DNA of 64,000 nt from JAKZVK01 sp965248255 (GTDB lineage Bacteria; Acidobacteriota; Terriglobia; Bryobacterales; UBA6623), in the NCBI GenBank assembly GCA_965248255.1, contig CBDFIW010000003.1:1240001-1304000 (forward strand), in the 5' to 3' direction. Below, piece by piece: positions 53,408-62,093 of the stretch. The position numbers and the translations under genes were made by a program. Every line of letters begins with the position of its first letter. Position 1 is the first letter of the stretch. Below the pieces are notes generated by a model that was not told the DNA's origin, did no database searches, and saw only the letters and a program-made list of their open reading frames with translations.

Positions 53408-55336
53408 TCATGGTCCGATAATGGGCAAGACAATGCGCGATGGGTGGCGCGCGTCGTGGTAGATCTTGTTGTGCGCCACAACGGTACGCATATGTTGGCC
53501 GACCGGCTCGCCCGTATTCGGGTTGATGTCGAAGCGTGGAAAATTTGAGCTGGAGATATCCACCCGGATACGATGACCGGTTTGAAAGAGATTGCTCGTG
53601 GGTTCAAGGATGATCTCGAATTGGTAGATCGTGCCCGGCTTCAGCAGCTTCCCCTTGCCGGAACGGTCGCGGTAACGGGCGCGGATGATCCCTTCGGTGA
53701 TGTTCATATGATAGCCGTCGGGATAGTCGCGGCTGCTCGGGTAGATGTCTAGCAGTTTGGCTGTGAAGTCCGTGTCCAAAGCGGAAGAGGCGGCCCAAAG
53801 CTTGACAGTAATGGGGCCTGTGACTTCGGCGTCCTGCTCAAGTGGCGGGCTCAGAAACGACAACACGTCCTGCCGTGCGGACAAGGGCAGGTAGGGTGGT
53901 TTGCAACCAAAGCCTCCGGGATGCTCTGCGTGATGCATGGCGCCTTGCACGGCGAGGTTGCGTAACCTTGTCATCGGCGGCGGGTCGCCGTGAACTCCGG
54001 GCTCCATCGGCACGATTTCCGCCAGACCTGAAATATTACCGCTAATGGTCGGGACCGGGCTCTTCGGATCGAAGGAATAGCCACTTGGCGTATGACGACC
54101 GCGGGGCTTGTTCGGACCGAGCGTGCCGCCGGCGTGCAAATAGTAATTCGTGAACTGCGTGCGGGCCAGGGGCCACTCATGTTCGTCGCGCCAGCGGCCC
54201 CCGTGGTCAAGGCGTCCATCAGCGTTCTTGTGTCCGCTGCCACCTCCCATGACGAAGAGCTTGATGGGTGGCTCATCCTCGACGCTGTTCTTGATCCCTT
54301 TGAGCCAGCGGTCGAACCAGCGCAGCCGCCAAGCATTGCGGTGCGCAGCCAGATTTCCTCTAAGACTGGCCTTTGGCCCGAAGTCTACGTCACCGGCGTA
54401 GGTCAACTCGACCGAGTCGTCGCCGTGAATCCACGGTCCCATTAGGATCTTGATTGGCCCCTTCTTACGCTTGGAGAGTTCCGTGAACTGCCCCAACACC
54501 GCGCGCGACCACGAGTCGTACCATCCGCCGACGAGATAGATGGGGACATCGGAGTGCCGGTCATAATATTTCTCGATGTTGAAGCCCGGCTGGTCCCAGA
54601 ACTCTTCGTGATCGCCTCGGGTCATGAAGTCGAAGACAAAGCTTTCGTAATTGGGAACCAGGGCCAGTGGCGACTGCCCGCGTTTGAGGGGCAAACGTGA
54701 AAGCCAATCGCTCATTCGCGCCCCTTCGAGTGCCTTGCGAATCTCGGGGTTGTCGCGGGCTTCCTGGCTCATGACGCCCAGCCAGAACCCCGCGGTCGTC
54801 ACCTTGTGCTGAAGGGCGCCGTCGTGCCGCTGCCCATACTCGTAAATATTGGATGGACCCTGCATGGGAACCATCGCGGCGAGGTTCTTTGGGTTCTGAG
54901 TGGCCATCGCGCTCTGTACTTGGGAGCTGTAGGAGCAGCCGAAAGTACCAATCTTGCCGCTGGACCAGCTCTGCCGGCCGATCCACTCACAGGTGTCGTA
55001 ACCATCCTCGGCCTCGTTCACGAAGTGGTAATACTCGCCTTCGGAGTTGAATCGCCCGCGGCAACCCATCACGACCGCGGCGTAACCACGCTTGCAAAAG
55101 TACTCGGCATGGCCGGCGTAGTGGATGTTCGACTTGTCGAAAATCGTGCGCTGAAGGATCGTAGGCCAGTGGCCATCTAGGGATTTCCCGTCGATGGCGG
55201 GGAGGTAGACGTCCGCGGCCAAGCGCACCTGGTCGCGCATCGGCACCATAATGTCCTTCGCTATGACGAGTCCGTATTTGGGCCCTGAAAGTTTCCACCG
55301 GGAGCGGCGCTTTGGGCGAGTCTTGTGCTTAGTCAT
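53408..55336 (-). CDS. CocE/NonD (X-Pro dipeptidyl-peptidase S15-like) hydrolase, paralogue 1
   Basis: Alpha/beta hydrolase of 642 aa for acyl ester or amide bonds. Start MTKHKTRPKRRSR at 55336, inside an eight-base overlap with dppD. Nucleophile Ser135 in GTFGCSYSSQ; Asp likely in VGGWYDSW, His in LMGPWIHGDD. The C-terminal jelly-roll (PLEQDAEVTGPITVKLWAAS, GTIYQFEIILEPTSN, HRIRVDISSSNFPRFD) is typical. No signal peptide, so it is probably cytoplasmic. Compared with paralogue 2 it has VVMGCRGRF where the conserved form is VMDCRGRF, and SYSSQ for SYGSQ, so its activity may differ. Confidence 0.92.
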   Translation of the reverse strand: MTKHKTRPKRRSRWKLSGPKYGLVIAKDIMVPMRDQVRLAADVYLPAIDGKSLDGHWPTILQRTIFDKSNIHYAGHAEYFCKRGYAAVVMGCRGRFNSEGEYYHFVNEAEDGYDTCEWIGRQSWSSGKIGTFGCSYSSQVQSAMATQNPKNLAAMVPMQGPSNIYEYGQRHDGALQHKVTTAGFWLGVMSQEARDNPEIRKALEGARMSDWLSRLPLKRGQSPLALVPNYESFVFDFMTRGDHEEFWDQPGFNIEKYYDRHSDVPIYLVGGWYDSWSRAVLGQFTELSKRKKGPIKILMGPWIHGDDSVELTYAGDVDFGPKASLRGNLAAHRNAWRLRWFDRWLKGIKNSVEDEPPIKLFVMGGGSGHKNADGRLDHGGRWRDEHEWPLARTQFTNYYLHAGGTLGPNKPRGRHTPSGYSFDPKSPVPTISGNISGLAEIVPMEPGVHGDPPPMTRLRNLAVQGAMHHAEHPGGFGCKPPYLPLSARQDVLSFLSPPLEQDAEVTGPITVKLWAASSALDTDFTAKLLDIYPSSRDYPDGYHMNITEGIIRARYRDRSGKGKLLKPGTIYQFEIILEPTSNLFQTGHRIRVDISSSNFPRFDINPNTGEPVGQHMRTVVAHNKIYHDARHPSRIVLPIIGP

Positions 55337-56321
55337 TACGAGGGCGTTCTTTGTCCACGTCCCACCAGCAAGCCGCCACGTGATCTTGGGCGACAGGGAG
55401 CAGCTCGGGGTTTTGCTCCCAGCAGCGTTCCATGACGTACGAACAGCGCGGGGCAAACGGGCAGCCCTGGGGAGCGCCCAGCATGTCGGGCGGAGCGCCG
55501 GGAATGCTGGACAAGGGCTGCGTTGTGTCATCGTCCATGCCAGGCACGGACTGCATGAGGCCAATTGTGTACGGGTGCCTGGGGTTTTTGGAGAGTTCCT
55601 TGACAGGCGCCTGCTCCACGACGAAGCCGGCATACATTACCACCACCCGTTCGGCCAGACCCGCGACCAGCGCGAGATCGTGCGTGATCCAAATCACCGC
55701 CATGCCCAGTTCCTGACGCAGCCGTTTGACTAGTTCAACGATCTGCGCCTGGATCGTGACGTCCAGAGCGGTCGTGGGTTCATCGGCAATCAGGATCTTC
55801 GGATTGCAGGCCAGGGCCATGGCGATCATCACCCTCTGGCGCATGCCTCCGGAGAACTGGTGGGGATAGTTGTTGACACGGGATTCCGCGTGCGGGATGC
55901 CTACGAGTTTCAGCAGCTCAATCGTTCGACTTCGGACTTGGCGTCGAGACAAGCCCAGGTGTTCGACCAGCACCTCCGCGATCTGACGGCCGATAGGCAG
56001 CACGGGATTGAGCGACGTCATCGGGTCCTGAAAGATGATGCCGATCTGGGCTCCACGGACTTGGCGCAGTTCCGCCGGCGTCAGCTCGAATAGATTCCGC
56101 CCCAAGAAATTCGCTTCGCCGCGGACGATGTCGCCGGGAGGCTGCGGGATCAAACGCAACAACGACAGCATGGTGACGCTCTTGCCACAGCCGCTTTCCC
56201 CCACAACACACAAGATCTCTCCTTCGTTGAGAGTGAACGAGACCCCGTTGACCGCATAGACCGTTTTGTCCGAGGTCCTGAAGCGGGTCACAATGTCTTT
56301 GACTTCCAGGATCATTGCCAT
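55329..56321 (-). CDS. oligopeptide/dipeptide ABC transporter ATP-binding protein (DppD/OppD type)
   Basis: First ATPase of the importer, 330 aa from MAMILEVKDIVTRFR. I prefer ATG 56321 because starts further up overlap the MmgE gene and add a non-family leader. Walker A GESGCGKSV, IIFQDPMTSLNPVL, signature FSGGMRQR, Walker B ILIADEP and H-loop VIWITHDLALV. The C-terminal Cys-containing oligo_HPY tail (GCPFAPRCSYVMERC, AACWW) is present. It overlaps the first CocE gene. Confidence 0.93.
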   Translation of the reverse strand: MAMILEVKDIVTRFRTSDKTVYAVNGVSFTLNEGEILCVVGESGCGKSVTMLSLLRLIPQPPGDIVRGEANFLGRNLFELTPAELRQVRGAQIGIIFQDPMTSLNPVLPIGRQIAEVLVEHLGLSRRQVRSRTIELLKLVGIPHAESRVNNYPHQFSGGMRQRVMIAMALACNPKILIADEPTTALDVTIQAQIVELVKRLRQELGMAVIWITHDLALVAGLAERVVVMYAGFVVEQAPVKELSKNPRHPYTIGLMQSVPGMDDDTTQPLSSIPGAPPDMLGAPQGCPFAPRCSYVMERCWEQNPELLPVAQDHVAACWWDVDKERPRND

Positions 56322-56353
56322 GCTTCCGGTATCAACGGGCGATTTCGACGCCT

Positions 56354-57751
56354 CTAGAACGGCCTTTCGCAATCGAGAAGGGCCAGGACGTCTGCGAATC
56401 GCTGCTCGTTCTCTATCCCAAGGAGTTTGTCCCCGGCCTCGCGGACGTTGTCACCACCGACGAGGCGACCGGCCAGTTGCTCGAACTTTGTCACGAGTTC
56501 CGCCTCGGTCATCGGTCGAGCCGGCGACCCCCATGCCTGGTCAATGCGGTGCTTCACTGTCTTGCCGTTCCGCAGCCGGATCGCCACCTCCACGGGCCAG
56601 TCGCGAGGATAGTTCTTGTCCATGCCTTCCCCCGCGACGACCTTCACACGGGAGACCAAGTCGTGCAAGGCAGGGTTCCGTAGGTGCTTGATCGAGTACT
56701 GCTCCCAGGTCAGTTGTCGATCGAGAATGCACACAGCGACGGCATAGGGCAGCGAAAGCTGGCAATCGTAGATCGTGCTGTTCACATCGGTGTAGTGCCC
56801 GCCGGTGAATTTGACGGCGTTCGAGTAAGTGGAGACGAGCACGTCTTCCACGTCTTCGGCCTTGATGTCATACTGGGTGGCCAGATCGATGGCGACCTCC
56901 GCCGGGCCTTGATCCAGCAGCCCGGTCGGATAGGGTTTGAACGCCATGTCTCGGGCGTACCAAGTCTCCCCCAGGCCGTCCGTCAAGGCTTTCGGATTCG
57001 GCTCGGAGCTCGTGATATGAATGAACGCGTGATGGCGCGGCGGCTCGCCTTCGAGAGGTCCCGCGGTCATGCCCAGGTCGGCCATCATCGCCGCTTGAAT
57101 GCCGGTCATGGCCGACTGCCCGCCGTGGACAGGCTTCACGGTATAGCCTTTGAAGATGCCGTCGCCGTTAGAGATCGGCAGAATATGGCCCGCGATGCCC
57201 AAAGCGTTGGCCATCTTATCCTTGCCGAAACCCAGCAGATAACCGACCGCGGCGGCGACACCAATCGTGTTCACCGTTCCGGTTGCTTGGAAACCCATGT
57301 GCCAATGCGTGGGCTGCACGGCCATCCCCGCCCGCCCCGCCGCTTCGTAACCCACGGCGATCGCCGTGAGAAGGTCTTTGCCGCTCGATGCCCGCGCTTC
57401 GGCGAACGATACGGCGCCAGGCACGATGCTGGAGCCGGGGTGCGTCTTGGCCGTGGAATACATGCAGTCGGACTGGTCGAGAACTTCGGCCACCGACCCG
57501 TTCGCGAACGCCGCCGAACGAGCCGAGGATTTCAAACCGAATCCCAGAACGGTGGATTCCTCACGATCGCCGAGTCTCCGCACGTACTCCGCGAATAGCA
57601 GGTCGTTGTTTTCCCGAAGGTAGGCCGCACCCCCGAGAACGACACCCAGCGCATCCAACAGGCAGTGCTTGCTCGTCGTGGCAACATCGTCCGGCAACTG
57701 ATCGTAAGTCAGTTGTGAAAGATAGCCGGCCATCTCGGCAGTGTGGTTCAT
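56354..57751 (-). CDS. MmgE/PrpD family protein
   Basis: Member of the 2-methylcitrate dehydratase/cis-aconitate decarboxylase/iminodisuccinate epimerase superfamily, 465 aa from ATG 57751. That start has AAGGAG nine bases upstream and begins MNHTAEMAGYLSQLTYD. Family segments: LLDALGVVLGGAAY, AAFANGSVAEVLDQSD, KTHPGSSIVPGAVSFAEA, AIAVGYEAAGRAG, WHMGFQATGTVNTIGVAAA, KPVHGGQSAMTGIQAA, FKPYPTGLLDQGP. The substrate of family members varies widely. It sits between the second CocE gene and dppD, so it may act on the imported or hydrolysed compound. Confidence 0.92.
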   Translation of the reverse strand: MNHTAEMAGYLSQLTYDQLPDDVATTSKHCLLDALGVVLGGAAYLRENNDLLFAEYVRRLGDREESTVLGFGLKSSARSAAFANGSVAEVLDQSDCMYSTAKTHPGSSIVPGAVSFAEARASSGKDLLTAIAVGYEAAGRAGMAVQPTHWHMGFQATGTVNTIGVAAAVGYLLGFGKDKMANALGIAGHILPISNGDGIFKGYTVKPVHGGQSAMTGIQAAMMADLGMTAGPLEGEPPRHHAFIHITSSEPNPKALTDGLGETWYARDMAFKPYPTGLLDQGPAEVAIDLATQYDIKAEDVEDVLVSTYSNAVKFTGGHYTDVNSTIYDCQLSLPYAVAVCILDRQLTWEQYSIKHLRNPALHDLVSRVKVVAGEGMDKNYPRDWPVEVAIRLRNGKTVKHRIDQAWGSPARPMTEAELVTKFEQLAGRLVGGDNVREAGDKLLGIENEQRFADVLALLDCERPF

Positions 57752-57788
57752 CAGCAGGTGCTCCTTAGAGTCATACAGCGATTCCCGT

Positions 57789-59732
57789 TCATTCCGCAAT
57801 CACGGGCAAGGCAATGTGTGACATGTGTCGGGAGTGGTGGTAGATCTTGTTATGGGCCACGACGGTGTGCGTATGTTGGCCGACCGGCTCTCCCGTATTC
57901 GGGTTGATGTCAAAACGTGGAAAATTCGAGCTGGATATGTCCACGCGGATACAATGACCGGCTTGGAAGAGATTGCTCGAGGGTTCGAGGATGATCTCGA
58001 ATGGGTAGATTGTGCCCGGCTCCAGCAGTTTCGCTTTACCGGAACGGTCGCGGTAGCGGGCGCGGAGGATGCCTTCAGTGATATTCATGTGATAGCCGTC
58101 GGGATAGTCGCCGCTGCATGGGTAGATATCAAGTAGCTTGGCGGTGAAGTCTGTGTCCAGCGCAGAGGAAGAAGCCCATAGCTTCACGGTGATCGGGCCG
58201 GTGACTTCGACATTCTGCTCGAGAGGCGACGTCAGGAACGACAACACATCCTGCCGCGCCGACAGCGGCAGATAAGGTGGTTTGCACGCGAAGCCGCCGG
58301 GGTACTCTGCTTGATGCATCGCGCCCTGCACGGCGAGGTTTCGTAGTCGCGTCATGGGCGGCGGGTCGCCGTGAACGCCGGGCTCCATCGGCACGATCTC
58401 GGCCAGACCGGAGAGGCTGCCGCTGATGGTCGGCACCGGATTGTTCGGATCATAAAGATACGCACTGGGCGAACCGTCGCGGCGGGGCCTTTTCGGGCCC
58501 AGAGTGCCGCCCCCGTGCAAATAGTACTTCGTGAATTGCGTGCGGGCCAGGGGCCATTCGTATTCCTCACGCCACCTTCCTCCGTGGTCGAGGCGGCCTT
58601 CCGCGTTCTTGCGTCCGCTGCCGCCTCCCATCACAAACATCTTGATCGGCGGCTCCTTGTCCACGTCGTTCTCGATGCCTTTGAGCCAACGGTCGAACCA
58701 CCGCAGCCGCCAGGCGTTGCGGTCGTCGGCCAGGTTGCCTTTCAGGCTCGCCTTGCGGCCGAAATCCACGTCGCCGGAATACGACAACTCGATGGTGTCG
58801 TCGCCGTGAATCCACGGTCCCATCAGGATCTTGATCGGACCTTTCTTTCGTTTGGAGAGCTCCATGAAGTGTATGAACATGGCGCGGGGCCAAGAGTCGT
58901 ACCAGCCGCACACCAGATAAGTGGGCACATCCGAATGCTCGTCGTAGTGCGCCTCGATGTTGAAACCCGGCTGATCCCAAAACGGTTCGTGATCACCGCG
59001 AGTCATGAAATCGAACACGAAACTCTCATAGTTTGGGATAAGAGCCAGAGGCGATTGCCCTCGCTTGAGGGGCAGGCGCCATAGCCAATCCCCCATCCGT
59101 GCTCCCTCGAGCGCCTTCAAGATCGCGGGGTTGTCCCGTGCCTCCTTGCTCATGAGGCCGAACCAGAATCCCGCGGTGAGGAATTTGAGCTGGAAAGCTC
59201 CGTCGTGGCGCAGGCCGTACTCGTATATGTTGGATGGTCCTTCGGTAGGAATCATCGCCGTCAAATTTTTGGGGTTCTGGGTGGCCATGGCGCTTTGTAC
59301 CTGGGAGCCGTACGAGACGCCGAAGGTGCCTATCTTGCCATTCGACCAGCTTTGCTGCCCAATCCATTCACAGGTGTCATAGCCGTCCTCGGGCTCGTAA
59401 ATAAAGTGGTAGAACTCACCCTCGGAGTTGAATCGGCCACGGCAGTCCATGACGATGGCAACGTACCCGCGCTTGCAGAAGTATTCCGCGTGGCCGCCGT
59501 AGTGGATGTCCGACTTGTTGTAGGGCGTGCGCTGCATGACGGTCGGCCATGGGCCTTCTTGGGCTTTGCCGTCGATGGCTGGGAAATACACGTCCGCCGC
59601 CAACCTCACGCCATCTCTCATCCGCACCATGATGTCTTTCGCGATCAATATTCCGTATTTGGGTTTCGAGAGCTTTGCTTTGTAGCGCCTGTGTGAAGGT
59701 GCCGGTGTGATGCTCTTCGCTTTCTTTGCCAT
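57789..59732 (-). CDS. CocE/NonD (X-Pro dipeptidyl-peptidase S15-like) hydrolase, paralogue 2
   Basis: Alpha/beta hydrolase of 647 aa from ATG 59732 (MAKKAKSITPAP), preceded by GGGAG. Nucleophile Ser140 in GTFGVSYGSQ; Asp likely in VCGWYDSW; His in LMGPWIHGDD; conserved VMDCRGRF. The C-terminal jelly-roll ends with HKIY-like VVAHNKIYHHSRHMS. It is very similar along its length to paralogue 1 (53408-55336), so the two arose by duplication. It lies 37 bases upstream of the MmgE gene and 65 bases after dppC. Confidence 0.93.
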   Translation of the reverse strand: MAKKAKSITPAPSHRRYKAKLSKPKYGILIAKDIMVRMRDGVRLAADVYFPAIDGKAQEGPWPTVMQRTPYNKSDIHYGGHAEYFCKRGYVAIVMDCRGRFNSEGEFYHFIYEPEDGYDTCEWIGQQSWSNGKIGTFGVSYGSQVQSAMATQNPKNLTAMIPTEGPSNIYEYGLRHDGAFQLKFLTAGFWFGLMSKEARDNPAILKALEGARMGDWLWRLPLKRGQSPLALIPNYESFVFDFMTRGDHEPFWDQPGFNIEAHYDEHSDVPTYLVCGWYDSWPRAMFIHFMELSKRKKGPIKILMGPWIHGDDTIELSYSGDVDFGRKASLKGNLADDRNAWRLRWFDRWLKGIENDVDKEPPIKMFVMGGGSGRKNAEGRLDHGGRWREEYEWPLARTQFTKYYLHGGGTLGPKRPRRDGSPSAYLYDPNNPVPTISGSLSGLAEIVPMEPGVHGDPPPMTRLRNLAVQGAMHQAEYPGGFACKPPYLPLSARQDVLSFLTSPLEQNVEVTGPITVKLWASSSALDTDFTAKLLDIYPCSGDYPDGYHMNITEGILRARYRDRSGKAKLLEPGTIYPFEIILEPSSNLFQAGHCIRVDISSSNFPRFDINPNTGEPVGQHTHTVVAHNKIYHHSRHMSHIALPVIAE

Positions 59733-59797
59733 CGAGGAAACTCCCTTTTTCAATTGCCCCTTTGTCAATTACATTGAGAACTGATTCTAGCTGACTT

Positions 59798-60706
59798 CTA
59801 CCCGCTCCGCAGACGTGATCGGGGATCCAAAACATCTCGCAACCAATCTCCCAGCATGTTGAGGCCCAGCACCGTGATCGTGATCGCGATGCCGGGGAAC
59901 GTGGCGTACCACCAGGAGTTCAGTATGTGGAGGCGGCCTTCGGCAAGGATATTGCCCCAACTCGGAGTCGGCGGCTGTACGCCCATTCCCAAGTAGCTCA
60001 GAGACGCTTCGACGACGATCATCCATGCTGTCTGCAAAGTTCCGACGACGATGAGAGGCGTTACGACTTGGGGAAGGACGTGACGCACGATGGTGCGCGT
60101 TGTGCTGCAGCCGATGGCCCGCGCCGCCAGTATGTAATCGCGTTCCCGGATCGATAGAACTTCTCCTCGCGTGACTCGTGCATAAGTGACCCAGCCCGCA
60201 AAGCCAAGTGCGAGCACGGTGTTGCGGAGGCTCGGACCTAACAAATAACTCAGCACCAGCGCCAGGAATATGAATGGGAACGAGTACTGCACATCGGCAA
60301 TGGCCATGATGACCTCGTCCACCCGGCCTCGCGAATAGCCTGCGATCAATCCAATCGGGATACCCAACAACGCCGAGAGCAAAACCGCTGACACGCCCAC
60401 GATGATCGAAGCACGGCCACCTAGGATGATCCTGCTGAACAAGTCCCTGCCAAACTGATCTGTTCCCAAGGGACGAGATAATTCGCCACCTTCCTCCCAG
60501 AAAGGGGGCTGGAGGCGAAGGCTCAGGTTTTGCTCGAAGGGGTCGTGCGGGGAAACGTACGGAGCAAAGAGGGCTGTTACTATCACCAACAGAACGACAG
60601 GAACGCCAAACAGGGCCCCGGGACTTCTGAGCAGCCACGGCAAACGGCTACGCAAGCCGGAAGGCGTCGGCGGCAAGCTCAGAGAGGGGTCGTTACCGAG
60701 GCTCAT
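59798..60706 (-). CDS. ABC transporter permease (DppC/OppC type)
   Basis: Inner-membrane permease of 302 aa, with an N-terminal helix after a cytoplasmic leader (FGVPVVLLVIVTALFAPYVSP), a periplasmic stretch (RPLGTDQFGRDLFSRII) and five further helices. The EAA loop is WVTYARVTRGEVLSIRERDYILAARAIG and the end GLNMLGDWLRDVLDPRSR is typical of DppC. It pairs with the upstream DppB to form the channel. Confidence 0.94.
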   Translation of the reverse strand: MSLGNDPSLSLPPTPSGLRSRLPWLLRSPGALFGVPVVLLVIVTALFAPYVSPHDPFEQNLSLRLQPPFWEEGGELSRPLGTDQFGRDLFSRIILGGRASIIVGVSAVLLSALLGIPIGLIAGYSRGRVDEVIMAIADVQYSFPFIFLALVLSYLLGPSLRNTVLALGFAGWVTYARVTRGEVLSIRERDYILAARAIGCSTTRTIVRHVLPQVVTPLIVVGTLQTAWMIVVEASLSYLGMGVQPPTPSWGNILAEGRLHILNSWWYATFPGIAITITVLGLNMLGDWLRDVLDPRSRLRSG

Positions 60707-60768
60707 ACGCCCCCCCCTGTCGATTTGCCTATGGCCTTACGGCTCAAACTGCACTCTCCTTTGTCGCG

Positions 60769-61692
60769 TCACGCATACCTGATGCGGGGGTCAATCCAAG
60801 CGTAGATCATGTCTACGATGAAGTTCGTCACCACCACGGCCACACCAAAAACAACGGAAGCGGCTTGGACCATCGTAAAGTCCCGTAGTGAGATTGCCTT
60901 ATAAGCCAATGAGCCAAGCCCCGGCCAATCAAAAATCGTCTCGACGACGACTGCTCCTCCCAGCAAACGAGAGAGCAATAGACCGAGCATCGTGATCGCG
61001 GGAATAGCCGCGTTTCTCAGCCCATGGCGGATGACGACGACAGTTTCCGGCAGCCCCTTGGCACGGGCGGTGCGGATGTAGTCTTGGGACATGACATCCA
61101 TCATGCTGGACCTCAGCAAACGTGCAACACTCGCCGTGGGATAGGTAGACAAGCAGAAAGCAGGTAGGATGAGATGGCTCAGTCCCCCGCGCCCCGTGGC
61201 CGGCAACCAACCCAGTTGCACCGAGAACACCAGCATAAGAACAATTCCCAGCCAAAAGACGGGGACCGACTGTCCCAACAGCGACAGAAAGATCGTGAAG
61301 TGATCGATCAGCGTATGAGGTTTGAGCGCAGCAACGATTCCCAGAATGGAGCCGACGGCGGCGGCTATCGCCAAAGCGGCGAAGGTGAGCTCCAACGTCG
61401 CGGGTATGCGCCCAATCAACATCGGCAAGGCCGGCTGGCGGAATCGGAAAGAGTGCCCCATGTCACCTTGCACGGCCGAGAATAGAAAGTCCGCGTACTG
61501 GATGTGGAGGGGACTGTCGAGTTTCAGAAACTCCCGCATGGCTTGCTTTTCTTGCGGTGTGGTCATGCCGGATTGAGAGAACAGCAGCTCGACCGGGTCA
61601 CTGATCATCCGCATAGCGAAGAAGAACGTCGAGGCGACTAACCATATGACGATTACAGCCCGGATAAGACGTTTGAAGAAATAGCGCTGCAT
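60769..61692 (-). CDS. ABC transporter permease (DppB/OppB type)
   Basis: Inner-membrane permease of 307 aa, first gene of the minus-strand transport locus. It starts MQRYFFKRLIRAVIVIWLV, with the typical DppB opening (first helix then RMISDPVELLFSQSGMT). The EAA-type loop SQDYIRTARAKGLPETVVV and the C-terminal VVVTNFIVDMIYAWIDPRIRY complete the family pattern. It lies 62 bases before dppC. Confidence 0.94.
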   Translation of the reverse strand: MQRYFFKRLIRAVIVIWLVASTFFFAMRMISDPVELLFSQSGMTTPQEKQAMREFLKLDSPLHIQYADFLFSAVQGDMGHSFRFRQPALPMLIGRIPATLELTFAALAIAAAVGSILGIVAALKPHTLIDHFTIFLSLLGQSVPVFWLGIVLMLVFSVQLGWLPATGRGGLSHLILPAFCLSTYPTASVARLLRSSMMDVMSQDYIRTARAKGLPETVVVIRHGLRNAAIPAITMLGLLLSRLLGGAVVVETIFDWPGLGSLAYKAISLRDFTMVQAASVVFGVAVVVTNFIVDMIYAWIDPRIRYA

Positions 61693-61705
61693 GATTACGG
61701 CGTTC

Positions 61706-61730
61706 TACTGACTCTCGCGAATTATGCTGA
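61706..61730. repeat. lone IS630-like terminal sequence upstream of dppB
   Basis: TACTGACTCTCGCGAATTATGCTGA resembles the terminal repeats of the 1094-bp IS (TTGACTCCCGCATAATA; TTGAATCCCGCAAATTATTATGA), but no transposase or partner end is near. Possibly a solo end, an excision scar or a related MITE. Confidence 0.35.
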
Positions 61731-61748
61731 AAGGACCCATGTTCACAC

Positions 61749-62020
61749 GTAGGGGCACCGCACGCCGGGCCCGTCTGGAGTTTCTACATCTGCTCAGGCC
61801 ACACGGCCCCTCAGGGTCGAACAATCATAGCCCACGGATTCATCCGTGGGTACCGAAAACGCCTGCCCCTAACTGGTTTCTCCCGTTGCTGTTTCTCCTT
61901 GCGCGCCGTCGAACGACCGCGCGCAAGGAGAAACAGCAACGGGCCTGTGGCGGCACCTTCGATCGACACCCATGGATGAAATCCATGGGCTATGATTGTG
62001 GCGCCCGATTCACGGGCGCC
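61749..62020. repeat. nested inverted-repeat block with a perfect 25-bp stem
   Basis: A GTAGGGGC unit at 61749 is followed by outer arms AATCATAGCCCACGG... (61823-61851) and its inverse (61968-61997). Inside lies a perfect 25-bp stem, 61882-61906 with 61919-61943, around a 12-base loop. A further GC hairpin GGCGCCCG-ATTCA-CGGGCGCC lies at 62000-62020. Outer arms each contain the REP-like CCCACGGATTCATCCGTGGG or CCCATGGATGAAATCCATGGG. No gene is present in 61693-62093. Confidence 0.75.
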
Positions 62021-62093
62021 AACAGCCCGCGGCAAAGTACAGTGTCTCCCTTCGGTGACGGTCACTACAGCACACTTCTACCACCGGCTGCTA

